A stretch of DNA of 64,000 nt from Halosimplex rubrum (lineage in GTDB: Archaea; Halobacteriota; Halobacteria; Halobacteriales; Haloarculaceae): assembly GCF_013415885.1 (NCBI RefSeq), contig NZ_CP058910.1:744001-808000 (forward strand). The letters run 5' to 3'. Under the pieces are notes generated by a model that searched no databases, was not told the origin of the DNA, and worked only from the letters and a program-made list of their open reading frames with translations. Shown here one piece after another: positions 43,940-52,200 of the stretch (the first letter of the stretch is position 1; each line of letters starts with the position of its first letter). A program made the translations under genes and the position numbers.

Positions 43940-46300
43940 TCACTCTCTGTCCACATCGAACGCGTCGAGTCGCGTCCGGAGTTGTTTCGCCTGGGTGGCG
44001 AGCGACTCGACGTTCGAACTCACTTGACTCATCGAAGCGGCCTGTTCCTCCGCCGCGGCCGACGCGTTCTCCGCGGCATCCGCGGTGTGTTCGCCGAGTT
44101 CGACGACTTCGTTGACCATCGACAGGACCTCCTCGGCGCTGTTGGCCTGGTCGTCGACCGCGCGGGTTATCTCCTGAACGCCCTCGTCGGTCTCCTCGAC
44201 GTTGTCCACCACGTCGACGAACGCATCTGCGGCGTTCTCGACCGACTCGGTCGACCCCTCGATTTCACGTTCGGTGGTCCGGATCCGTTCGACGGTCGTC
44301 GACGTGTGTTCCTGGACGTCTTCGATGAGACCGGAGACCTCGCTGGCCGAATCCCGCGTCTGTTCGGCCAGTTGCTTGACTTCGTCGGCGACGACGGCGA
44401 AGCCGTCGCCGGCGTCTGTGCCGCCGCTTCCCCCGGCTCGGGCCGCTTCGATATTTGCGTTGAGTGCCAGGATGTTCGTCTGTTCGGCGATCTCGGAGAT
44501 CAGGTCCACGATCTCGTCGATCTGGGCAACCTGTTCGTCGAGTCGCTCGACGGACTCGACGACCGCCGACATCTCGGCCTGAATCCGCTCCATCTCCTCT
44601 CTCGCCTGTTCCGCAGTCGATTCACCGTCCTGTCCGACCTCGGCGGTGTCTTCGGAGAGTTGCGCGACGGTTCGCGCCGTCGACGCGACTTCTTCGACCG
44701 TCGCGGAGAGGTCGTTCATCTCGCCGGACACTCGATCGAGTCGCTCACGCTGCTGGTCGGCCCGGCTCGTGACCTCCTCGATCGACTCGCCGACCTCTTC
44801 GCTTGCCCGTTTCACTTCCCGGGCTCCCGAAGTGGCCTGTTGGCTCGCCGTCGCAACGTCGTGTGAGAAGTCCTGGATACGTCGCATCGTCTCTTCGATT
44901 TCGTCGAGCATCGCGTTGAACGCCGTCGCGATTTCGCCCATCGCGTCATTTTCGGCGTCCGTCGGCAACCGGACAGTCAGATCTCCGTCGGCACAGTCGC
45001 TCATTATCTCGCCGTATTCCTCCGCGCGTGCCTCGACCCGTTCGCGCAACTCCTGGGATTCGTGTGCCTCTTGAACCCGGTCTTGCAGCGAGTCGTGCAT
45101 ACTGTCGAACGTTCCCTCCTGGTGGAACAGCGCGGGTCTGTACTGCGTCGTTTCGGCGACCTCTCGGAGGTCACACCCGACCGTCTCGGAGAGGAACGTC
45201 TCCTCGGTTCTCTCCGCCCCGAAGAATTCGATATCGTGGTTCTCGTCGGCTCGTGCGATCCGCATGTTGTGGCTGATGTGATGGGTCGCGCCGTCGAGGG
45301 TCACGGTGCCTTCCGGTGCGTCGAAGGTTAGCCCGCTCCGGAGTTGGTCTATCACCGCAGCTTGATCGGTCGTTCCCGCGGCTTCGACAGCCTTCGCGTA
45401 GAGGTGTATCGAAACGTAGCTGTTCTGTGCCTCCTGATTGATGTACTCCGCGTTCGGGAACTTCTCGTAAAACCGCTCGACGAAGGCCTCGTTTTCCGGC
45501 GTCGAGATCTCCTCCATGTAATTAACTCCGACGTGGACATCCGCGAACGCCGGCGGCTCGTATCGTTCGTGTTCGAACGCCTGCGCCATCGCCGTCGACG
45601 TTCCGACGGGCATCGCGAGTCCGCGGTCGGCTTTCTCCCGGAAGAACTCCGCGTGGTTGTCCCCGACGAGCATCGACATGATCACGTCGGGATCAGCCTT
45701 CTCGATCCGATCTACTATCGGCCCGAACGAGGTCTGGGAGAGCGGGGCGAACGCCTTGCCGATCACCTCGGCACCGTGTTCCGCCGCGAGGATGTCCACC
45801 CAGTCGGAGGAGAGATGCCCGAAGTTGTAGTCCGCCGCCACCGTGAAGATCTCCGGCCCGTATTCCGATACGAGATACGGAAGTACGGTTCCGAGTTGCT
45901 GGTGAGCGGTCGCTCCCATGGGGAAGGTGTATCGGTCACAGACACCCCCCTCGTACTGGGTCGTGTAGAAGTAGAGCTGTCTGTGAGCGTCCATCAACGG
46001 ACGGACGACCTCTCGCTCGGAGGAAGCGTACCCGGCCCAGACCGCGTCGGGGTCCTCCGTGCTCAGAATGTCGGTGACCAGTTGTCGGTATCGGTCTACG
46101 TCCGACGCCGGGTCCGGATCGACCACCTCGATCTCGCGACCGAGAATCCCGCCACTTTCGTTCAGCTCTTCGATCGCGAGAAGACTCGCCTGCCACTTTG
46201 AAGTGCCGAGTTCGGCGAACTTCCCCGACCGATTCTCGAGGATGGCTATCGTAATCGGCTCGTCCGACTCGTCAGCCCTACTAATCATCGTTGATACCAC
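43940..46300 (-). CDS. Soluble chemotaxis transducer with amide/urea-type substrate-binding domain
   Basis: A 786-residue protein joining a type 1 periplasmic-binding fold to a transducer. Residues about 16-390 match urea/short-chain-amide binding proteins of the UrtA/FmdD/AmiC type: ITIAILENRSGKFAELG, GGILGREIEVVD, YFYTTQYEGGVCDR and TVAADYNFGH. A HAMP-like segment (about 430-475) and an MCP signalling domain (about 480-786, tip [17 protein letters not shown]) follow. There is no signal peptide and no membrane helix anywhere, so sensor and output both lie in the cytosol. Start is GTG 46300 or ATG 46288. It would detect a metabolite inside the cell and steer CheA. Confidence 0.92.
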   Translation of the reverse strand: MVSTMISRADESDEPITIAILENRSGKFAELGTSKWQASLLAIEELNESGGILGREIEVVDPDPASDVDRYRQLVTDILSTEDPDAVWAGYASSEREVVRPLMDAHRQLYFYTTQYEGGVCDRYTFPMGATAHQQLGTVLPYLVSEYGPEIFTVAADYNFGHLSSDWVDILAAEHGAEVIGKAFAPLSQTSFGPIVDRIEKADPDVIMSMLVGDNHAEFFREKADRGLAMPVGTSTAMAQAFEHERYEPPAFADVHVGVNYMEEISTPENEAFVERFYEKFPNAEYINQEAQNSYVSIHLYAKAVEAAGTTDQAAVIDQLRSGLTFDAPEGTVTLDGATHHISHNMRIARADENHDIEFFGAERTEETFLSETVGCDLREVAETTQYRPALFHQEGTFDSMHDSLQDRVQEAHESQELRERVEARAEEYGEIMSDCADGDLTVRLPTDAENDAMGEIATAFNAMLDEIEETMRRIQDFSHDVATASQQATSGAREVKRASEEVGESIEEVTSRADQQRERLDRVSGEMNDLSATVEEVASTARTVAQLSEDTAEVGQDGESTAEQAREEMERIQAEMSAVVESVERLDEQVAQIDEIVDLISEIAEQTNILALNANIEAARAGGSGGTDAGDGFAVVADEVKQLAEQTRDSASEVSGLIEDVQEHTSTTVERIRTTEREIEGSTESVENAADAFVDVVDNVEETDEGVQEITRAVDDQANSAEEVLSMVNEVVELGEHTADAAENASAAAEEQAASMSQVSSNVESLATQAKQLRTRLDAFDVDRE

Positions 46301-46320
46301 GACTGGGAATTGGCACCTTA

Positions 46321-46402
46321 CGATATATCGGTTTGGATTGCATCAATATGCTCTACTCAACGATAATAATTGGATCTTTATCCACTAATTAGCCTGATTA
46401 GT
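46321..46402. promoter_or_regulatory. Promoter region of the SBP-MCP gene
   Basis: In the 304-base gap between the divergent transducer and prepilin peptidase genes, the first 100 bases are the most A/T-rich of the window. CGATATATCG (46321-46330, palindromic) is a TATA box about 22-30 bases upstream of the GTG at 46300 on the minus strand. ACTAAT/ATTAGT (46384-46389 and 46397-46402) is an inverted repeat that could bind a regulator. The rest, 46403-46604, is GC-rich and holds the peptidase promoter, with no gene seen. Confidence 0.6.
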
Positions 46403-46604
46403 GTGGAACGCAACTCTGGGCGATGGGCGATGGAGTCGAGGCCGAATACGGCCCAGCACCGCACTTGACGCAGATGCTACGTACAGCGGATCGCGCCGGT
46501 CGTCGTTTCCGGGCGAGATCCCGCTCACACACTCGGACGCCCACGACGGCCGCCCCGCCGCCCGCGCCGAAACCACTAATGTCCGCGGGCGCGCTGGTTC
46601 GGTC

Positions 46605-47663
46605 GTGATCGACTGGCTGGGAACCGTCCTGACGGAGAGCCCGCCGCCGGACCTGCTGCGGCTGGTGGCGGTCCCCGTCTTCGGCTGGGCCGCCTACCGG
46701 GACGTTCGGACCCGTCGGGTGCCCAACGCCACGTGGCTCCCGCTGGCGCTGCTGGGGGTCGCCTTGCTGGCCTGGGACATCGAGCGGATCGCAACCGGCG
46801 ACCTCCCCTTCTGGGTCGAGTCGCGCGAGCTGTTCTACCTCCGGGTCGCGCTCTCGCTGGGGATGGTCGGCTCGATCGGCTACCTGTTCTACTACTTCGG
46901 CGGCTTCGGCGGCGCCGACGCGAAGGCGTTGATCGTCCTCGCCGTCCTCTTCCCGACGTTCCCGATGTACATCCTCCCGACGGAGGCGCTGCCGCTGACC
47001 CGGACGACCGTCGGCGTCTTCTCGCTGACGGTCCTCTCGAACACCGTCCTCGTCGGCGCGGCCTACCCCGTCGCCGTCACGCTGCGCAACGCCCTCTCGG
47101 GGCACCTCGCGCCGATCATGTTCCTCGGCAAGCCGATCCGCGCCGCCGACGCGACCGCCGAGTACGGCTCGTTGCTCCAGACGCCCGACGGGTTCACCCG
47201 CCGCGGCCTCGACCTCGACGCCCTGCGGATGTACCTGCGCTGGCGCGGGACGACGCTGGCCGCGGTCCGCGAAGCGCCCGAACGCCACCGCGACCCCGCG
47301 AGTCTCCCCGACGACCCCGACCCGCCCGGCGACGGCTCGATCCCCGAAAGCGGGGACCCCGCTGGCGGCGCCGACGGCGAAGTGGCCACCGACGGCGGGG
47401 AGCGTGCCGACGCGGAGACCGCCGGCGGGGCCGACGCCGACTACGACGACCCCTGGGGCGCGCGGGCCTTCCTCGACGACATCGAGGGGTCGGCCTACGG
47501 GACGACCGCCGAGGGACTGCGGGACGGATTGGACGTGATCGCCGACGAGGACGTGGTCTGGATCTCCCCCGGGATGCCCTTTATCGTCCCCATGTTCGTC
47601 GCGCTCGTGATCAGCCTCGTCTACGGCGACCTGTTCTTCAAACTCGTCTCGCTGCTGGTGTGA
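46605..47663 (+). CDS. pibD: Archaeal type IV prepilin peptidase (A24 family)
   Basis: A 352-residue aspartic peptidase that cuts class III signals of pilins and archaellins in the membrane. The catalytic Asp residues are in [15 protein letters not shown] (about 30) and [15 protein letters not shown] (about 107). Membrane helices cluster at 10-165 and again at the C terminus. A soluble acidic insertion (about 210-320) is typical of haloarchaeal PibD. The start is GTG 46605; the longer frame upstream is unlike any peptidase. The pilin at 31375 is a likely substrate. Confidence 0.88.
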   Translation: MIDWLGTVLTESPPPDLLRLVAVPVFGWAAYRDVRTRRVPNATWLPLALLGVALLAWDIERIATGDLPFWVESRELFYLRVALSLGMVGSIGYLFYYFGGFGGADAKALIVLAVLFPTFPMYILPTEALPLTRTTVGVFSLTVLSNTVLVGAAYPVAVTLRNALSGHLAPIMFLGKPIRAADATAEYGSLLQTPDGFTRRGLDLDALRMYLRWRGTTLAAVREAPERHRDPASLPDDPDPPGDGSIPESGDPAGGADGEVATDGGERADAETAGGADADYDDPWGARAFLDDIEGSAYGTTAEGLRDGLDVIADEDVVWISPGMPFIVPMFVALVISLVYGDLFFKLVSLLV

Positions 47664-47690
47664 GGCCGTCGTTCGCGCCGGCGGGCGGCG

Positions 47691-47948
47691 CTACTCCTCG
47701 GGGACGAACCGCGTGTAGGCCGGCCCGATGATGAAGATGGAGACGAGCCACAGGACGGCGACGGCGATGTAGGCGAGCAGGACTCCGCGCTGGAAGCCGG
47801 GCGCGTCGGTCACGACCAGCAGGGCGAACGCGCCGACGAGCAGGCCGACGGCGCCGACGGTGTTGCTCGCGTCCCAGAGCAGAAACGCCCGGGTCCGCGC
47901 GTCCTCCTCGGCCATCGCCGCGAGGAACCGCCGGACGGATCCGATCAT
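47691..47948 (-). CDS. Small two-helix membrane protein
   Basis: An 85-residue protein with two predicted membrane helices (about 28-48 and 54-77) after a polar, charged N terminus (GSVRRFLAAMAEEDARTR). No family is recognised. It is convergent with the prepilin peptidase gene, with 27 bases between the stops, and lies downstream of the S8 peptidase-like gene on the same strand, 60 bases away. Confidence 0.65.
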   Translation of the reverse strand: MIGSVRRFLAAMAEEDARTRAFLLWDASNTVGAVGLLVGAFALLVVTDAPGFQRGVLLAYIAVAVLWLVSIFIIGPAYTRFVPEE

Positions 47949-48009
47949 CGCCCGTGGGTTGTTCTCGGTCCGTCATAAGTGTGGGCGTCGAGGAGTCGAC
48001 GGTCGGCGC

Positions 48010-49290
48010 TCACCGGGTCGCGTTGGCCGGCAGGTCGACGACGCGGCCGGGGACCACCAGCCCGTTGCCCGCCGTGGGGTCGGTGCCGTTCGGTCCCACG
48101 TCGCGGGCCGTCCGTTCGAGGCGCAACTCGACTGCTCGGGGCGAGCGGTCGGGGTCGGCGTCGAGGGCGAGCGCGGCGAGGCCGCCGACGTACGGCGTCG
48201 CGGCCGAAGAGCCGACGAGCGGCTCCTCGTACCCCGCGATTTCGTGTCGAGCGGGCGCGACCACGTCGACGCCGAGGCGGCCGTCGGCGGTTGGGCCCCT
48301 GGAGCTGAACGGCTCGACGCGGCCGGCCGCGGGGTCGTAGGCGCCGACGCCGATCACGCCGCGGCCGGTCGCGGGGGCGGCGACGCTCCCCTCGGACCGG
48401 GTCCACTGGAAGCGGTGGGTCGGCGACGAGAGGCGGACGCGGGCGCCCGTGGCGTTGGGCGGCCCCCGGACGACGACGTAGTAGGTGCCGCCCTGGAGGC
48501 GGGCGTTGATCCGGGCGTTGGGGACGCCGTCGCCGGGGAACGGGGCCGACCTGGCGACCAGGCTGGCCTCGCCGTCGTCGGTTCGGTAGAGCTCGGCGAC
48601 GTAGGTCTCGTTCCCGTGGGCGCGGTCCCAGCCGAGCCAGATCCGCGTCTCGCTCCCGCGGCCGGCGAGGTAGTTGCGCGGCCGCTCGCCGAAGCGCAGG
48701 CGGCCGTCGCTGGGGTCGTCGTAGCGGCCGGCCCAGTGGCCCCGGGCGAGGTTGCCGGTCGGCGCGACGAAGACGACGCCCTGCCGGCGCGCCCACTCGC
48801 CGAGCCGCGCCACCGTCGAGGTCCCGTCGCCGGGGCGGCCGTAAAAGGACACCGGGGCGACGATCACGTCCACGTCGGCGGTGACGAGCCACGTCACCGC
48901 CCGCCGGAAGCTCGTCGTGTCGTCGAAGGTAGCGAGCCGCAGGTCGGCGTCGGGCGCGGTCCGCGCGACGACGGCGGCGGTCGCGGTGCCGTGGTGGTTG
49001 CGGCCGCCGTTGGCGACCGTCTCGCCGTCGCCGAACGCGCGACTCTCGGCGATCCGGTCGCCGATCGTCGGATGGTCGGTGTCGAAGCCGGTGACGCCGA
49101 CGACGCCGACGGTGACGTCGTCACCGGTGACGCCGGCGTCGTGGAGCCGCTGGAGGCCGCCGTCGGCCGCCTCGCGCTGGCGTGTGTCGGCGGGGGCACC
49201 GGGGACCGACAGCGCGAGCGCGCCGATCGCGGCCAGGACACAGCAGAGGGCGACCGCGACGACCCCCAGCGCGCGGATACGGGCGGGCAT
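48010..49290 (-). CDS. S8 (subtilisin-like) peptidase family protein, possibly inactive
   Basis: A 426-residue exported protein. A signal sequence or anchor covers residues 7-30 (hydrophobic, no twin-Arg). The S8 fold follows. His100 (GRNHHGTATA), the oxyanion Asn180 (VAPTGN) and Ser362 (LVGSSAATPYVGG) are in place. The Asp box, normally D-T/S-G, reads VGVVGVTGFDTDHP, so the usual Asp is missing. A beta-rich insertion (about 205-295) lies between His and Ser. It could be a scaffold or use another acid. No processing propeptide is obvious. Confidence 0.8.
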   Translation of the reverse strand: MPARIRALGVVAVALCCVLAAIGALALSVPGAPADTRQREAADGGLQRLHDAGVTGDDVTVGVVGVTGFDTDHPTIGDRIAESRAFGDGETVANGGRNHHGTATAAVVARTAPDADLRLATFDDTTSFRRAVTWLVTADVDVIVAPVSFYGRPGDGTSTVARLGEWARRQGVVFVAPTGNLARGHWAGRYDDPSDGRLRFGERPRNYLAGRGSETRIWLGWDRAHGNETYVAELYRTDDGEASLVARSAPFPGDGVPNARINARLQGGTYYVVVRGPPNATGARVRLSSPTHRFQWTRSEGSVAAPATGRGVIGVGAYDPAAGRVEPFSSRGPTADGRLGVDVVAPARHEIAGYEEPLVGSSAATPYVGGLAALALDADPDRSPRAVELRLERTARDVGPNGTDPTAGNGLVVPGRVVDLPANATR

Positions 49291-49449
49291 GGAGGGGACT
49301 AGCGGTCGATCGGACCGCGACGATCAAAACGATACCGGTGTTCGGCGGTCTCGTCGCCGCTGTCGACCTCACTCGCCGAACGGGTCGCCGAATTCCTCGA
49401 TTCCCTGTTCGTCGGGCCGGTCGGCTACGGGACCCGTGAGGGCCGCGGC

Positions 49450-49851
49450 TCAGTCGTCCAGCGCCTCGGGTTCGTCGTGCTGGACCGACCAGCCCCGGTT
49501 GACTCCGCAGGCCTCCCGTTCGGTGTACTCGATCTCGGTGTCGAGGCCGACCCGCGAGCCGCTGTCGACTGCGAGGTCGTCGTCGCCGACCTCGTTCTCC
49601 CGTGGTGGCTCCGTCACCACGCGCTCGACCACCAGCGGCACGTCCATCCGGCTGCCGCAACAGCCCACGTCGGTGAACTCGTCCCACTCGTCGCCCTCGG
49701 CGGCCGTGTCGTGAACCTTGGTGAGATACGTCCGGTAGTAGTCCGAGCGGATCCGACTGCGTCCGTGCTCGCCGATGTCCGCCGGGAAGGACAACACCAC
49801 CCGGGCGGCGAGCGGCTCGGTCGTCCCGTCCGCGCGGTCCTGACTGCTCAT
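49450..49851 (-). CDS. Conserved haloarchaeal protein with CC motif
   Basis: A 133-residue soluble acidic protein with no characterised family. It has a recognisable centre (TDVGCCGSRMDVPLVVERVV), where the CC pair might bind a metal or form a disulphide. A preceding helix-rich part (RIRSDYYRTYLTKVHDTAA) and a tail (YTEREACGVNRGWSVQHDE) complete it. It is transcribed in the same direction as the MBL-fold gene 67 bases upstream. Function is unknown. Confidence 0.7.
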   Translation of the reverse strand: MSSQDRADGTTEPLAARVVLSFPADIGEHGRSRIRSDYYRTYLTKVHDTAAEGDEWDEFTDVGCCGSRMDVPLVVERVVTEPPRENEVGDDDLAVDSGSRVGLDTEIEYTEREACGVNRGWSVQHDEPEALDD

Positions 49852-49917
49852 ACCCCCGGTTCGAGCGCGACCGGTATGGGGCTTCCGGGGCCCTGCGTCG
49901 CGGACGGACCGCTCGGG

Positions 49918-50742
49918 TCAGAGGCTATCGGTTTCCCCGTCGACGGCCAGCGGCGCCTCGAACGCTCGGTCGGCGTCGAGGAAGTGGGAGACGTGGACCA
50001 CCCTCGTCTCCTCGGCACCGAGGTCCTCGCCCAGCGCGACCGCGCCCTCGACGGTCATGTGTTTCGTGCCGAACGTGCGGGCGACGCCGTCGTCGTCGAA
50101 GTGGTCGCCGCCCGCGGGGTGGTGTTCGCACAGGTCGGCGGTCACGATGCCGTCGGCCAACAGCAGGTCCGGGTCGGCGAGGGCCGCGCGCGACTCTTCG
50201 CCGATGCCGTAGGTCGTGTCCCCCGAGATCGACAGTTTCGCCCCGGTTTCGGGGTCCTCGACCGCGAGCCCGTAGCAGACGAGCGGCGGGTGGTCGACCG
50301 GGACGAGCGTCACCTCGAACCCGCAGGTCTCGAACGGCTCGAACGGGGTCTCGGGGACGACTTCCACCTGGTCGAGGTAGTCGTAGCGGCGGCGGACCGT
50401 CTCGGCGACGCTCTCGCCGGTCTCGGGGTCCCGTTCGTCGGCGGCGTGGACGGGCAAGCGGTCGAACAGGCGGTAGGCGTGCCCGAGCCCGTCGAGGTGG
50501 TCGAAGTGGATGTGCGTGATCACCGCGGCGTCGGGCAGGGCCACGTCGTGGTCGAGGAACTGCTGGCGGAAGTCGGGGCTGGTGTCGACGAGCAGGGACT
50601 CGCCGGTGCGCTCGTTGCGGACGTGGACCGAGAACCGCGACCGCTCGACGCCCCGTTCGCGGGCGCGCTCACAGGTCTCGCAGTCGCAGCCCGGCGTCGG
50701 CGTCCCCGTCGTGTCGCCGGTCCCGAGGAGGGTGACTTCCAT
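49918..50742 (-). CDS. MBL-fold metallohydrolase (PhnP-like)
   Basis: A 274-residue metallo-beta-lactamase-fold enzyme. An N-terminal loop with CDCETCERARE matches the Cys-containing entry of PhnP-type phosphodiesterases. The metal-binding motif is ITHIHFDHLDGLGH, with later ligands in SISGDTTYG and RVVHVSHFLDAD. It probably hydrolyses a cyclic or phosphodiester substrate. The ATG at 50742 begins the first strand. It is preceded by a structured intergenic region of about 300 bases. Confidence 0.87.
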   Translation of the reverse strand: MEVTLLGTGDTTGTPTPGCDCETCERARERGVERSRFSVHVRNERTGESLLVDTSPDFRQQFLDHDVALPDAAVITHIHFDHLDGLGHAYRLFDRLPVHAADERDPETGESVAETVRRRYDYLDQVEVVPETPFEPFETCGFEVTLVPVDHPPLVCYGLAVEDPETGAKLSISGDTTYGIGEESRAALADPDLLLADGIVTADLCEHHPAGGDHFDDDGVARTFGTKHMTVEGAVALGEDLGAEETRVVHVSHFLDADRAFEAPLAVDGETDSL

Positions 50743-50816
50743 CGCTCGACGGGAGGGCCGGCCCACGCCTAAAGGGCGCGGTCGACAGCTACCCCCGCGG
50801 TCAGTTCGGTGTGCGA

Positions 50817-50926
50817 ACCCACTTTTTGCGACGGAGAGTTCCTCGGCGCGCTTCGCGCGCCTGCGGGAATCCTCCGTCGCAAAAACGTGGGGAAAAAGGC
50901 TGAATCCTCGCTCTGCTCGGATTCAG
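50817..50926. repeat. Long inverted-repeat stem-loops between MBL and PPOX genes
   Basis: The 302-base gap 50743-51044 has no gene. TTTTTGCGACGGAG (50823-50836) pairs perfectly with its inverse at 50872-50885. Within that loop GGCGCGC/GCGCGCC (50845-50851 and 50855-50861) forms an inner hairpin. A third hairpin, CTGAATCC/GGATTCAG, follows at 50900-50907 and 50919-50926. The rest, to 51044, shows nothing else. It may end or insulate two transcripts, or be a relic repeat. Confidence 0.6.
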
Positions 50927-51044
50927 TGAATCGCGCTCGCTCCGCTCGCGCGAATGCTACTGATCAGCCTATCACCTGCACTGAACATCCGCACGCCCGC
51001 GACGCGCGGAGACGCCCGAGGGGTTCCCGACCCGGAAAGGGGGT

Positions 51045-51452
51045 TCAGTAGGTCCTGTGACTGGCCGACCCGACGGCGATGCGGACGAGCGTGTTGCCCG
51101 CCCAGTCGTCGGGGTCGGCGCCGTAGCGGCGGTTGATCCTCCGGTTGGCACGCTCGTTCTCGGTTTCGTCCTCGACGACCGTCGCCGTGCCGCGGACGGT
51201 GACCGTCCACTCGGGGTGGCCACCGTCACTGTCCTGGATCGAGAGCGCGACGCGGGGGTTCTCCCGGACGTTCGCGAGCTTCCGGCCGGTGGTCGTCACT
51301 TCGATCACGGGGCGGTCGTCGCCGTCGGCCGGTTCGTAGCGGAACCAGACCGGCGCGGCGTGGGGTCGGTCGTCGACACAGGTCGCGAGGTGGGCCGCGA
51401 CCGGGTCGCCGGTCAGCAGTTCCTCGACTTCGTCGGGGACTGAGTCGGCCAT
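51045..51452 (-). CDS. Pyridoxamine 5'-phosphate oxidase-family (PPOX) protein
   Basis: A 135-residue flavin-binding split-barrel protein. The start (PDEVEELLTGDPVAAHLATC) and the strands RPHAAPVWFRYEPADG and VRENPRVALSIQDSD are the hallmark of small PPOX proteins that bind FMN or F420. The likely role is as a small flavin/F420 reductase; the substrate is unknown. The ATG at 51452 fits. It lies downstream of the S2P/TraB operon on the same strand. Confidence 0.82.
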   Translation of the reverse strand: MADSVPDEVEELLTGDPVAAHLATCVDDRPHAAPVWFRYEPADGDDRPVIEVTTTGRKLANVRENPRVALSIQDSDGGHPEWTVTVRGTATVVEDETENERANRRINRRYGADPDDWAGNTLVRIAVGSASHRTY

Positions 51453-51495
51453 GGGGACGCTACGGCCGTCAGCGACAAGTGAGTTGGTCGGTCTC

Positions 51496-52200
51496 TCAGA
51501 GGCCCAGACCGACCAGCGCGTACAGCGCGAGCAGCACGGTCGGGACGGCGACGGCGACGTACACCGGCTTGCTCCAGCCCAGCACTTTCCGGCCGTCCAG
51601 CGGGCCGTAGGGGATCATGTTGAACCCGGCGAGCAGGAGGTTGATGGTGAGGCCGCGCTGGCCGACCAGGCCGAGCAGGCCGGGACCGAACAGGAACAGC
51701 GGCAGGAAGACGGCCGCGAGGCCGACGTTCGTGACCGGGCCGGCCAGCGCGATGAGGCCGTTCTCGCGGGCGGTGATCCGACCGCGGTGGACGACCGCAC
51801 CGGGCGCGGCGAAGAGGAACCCCGCCAGCGCCGACATCACGGCCAGGAAGAGCATACCGTAGTCGGCCTGGAACGCGGCGGCCTGACCGAAGCGGACGGC
51901 GACGACCTTGTGGGCGAGTTCGTGCAGGAGGAAGGCGACGCCGACGCTCGCCAGGGAGACGCCCAGCGCGATCGCGATCGTCGACGGCGCGACGGTTCCG
52001 CGGGCGACCGCGTCGACGAGCGACCGGTCGATGAACAGCATGAACGCGACGCCCAGCGCGAGCCAGGCGATCCCCAGGTCCCGGAGTTCGCGCCGGCTGA
52101 AGGAGATACCGTGCCAGCCGCGGCCGCCGCTCGACCGACCCGGACCGCCGGGGCCACCGCGGCCGCTCAGGCCGGCCCGTCCGCCCGCGGGTCCGCTCAC
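51496..52200 (-). CDS. M50 site-2 protease-like membrane protein
   Basis: A 234-residue intramembrane metalloprotease homologue. A Gly/Arg-rich cytosolic leader (1-30) comes first. Six helices follow, with the zinc motif HELAHKVVAV in one and the third ligand Asp in NMIPYGPLDGRKV. A flexible loop with AAFQADYG separates them. It starts with GTG at 52200, overlapping the TraB stop (GTGA). The pair is therefore a translationally coupled operon. The CBS S2P at 12507 is a different subfamily. Confidence 0.85.
   Translation of the reverse strand: MSGPAGGRAGLSGRGGPGGPGRSSGGRGWHGISFSRRELRDLGIAWLALGVAFMLFIDRSLVDAVARGTVAPSTIAIALGVSLASVGVAFLLHELAHKVVAVRFGQAAAFQADYGMLFLAVMSALAGFLFAAPGAVVHRGRITARENGLIALAGPVTNVGLAAVFLPLFLFGPGLLGLVGQRGLTINLLLAGFNMIPYGPLDGRKVLGWSKPVYVAVAVPTVLLALYALVGLGL

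Noticed and set aside
43594-44115. 173-codon ORF on the plus strand
   Set aside because: Its second half is antisense to the MCP gene and the first half has no recognisable motif.
46401-46604. Upstream extension of the prepilin peptidase frame
   Set aside because: Ser/Arg-rich and outside the family; would place the start in the neighbouring promoter.
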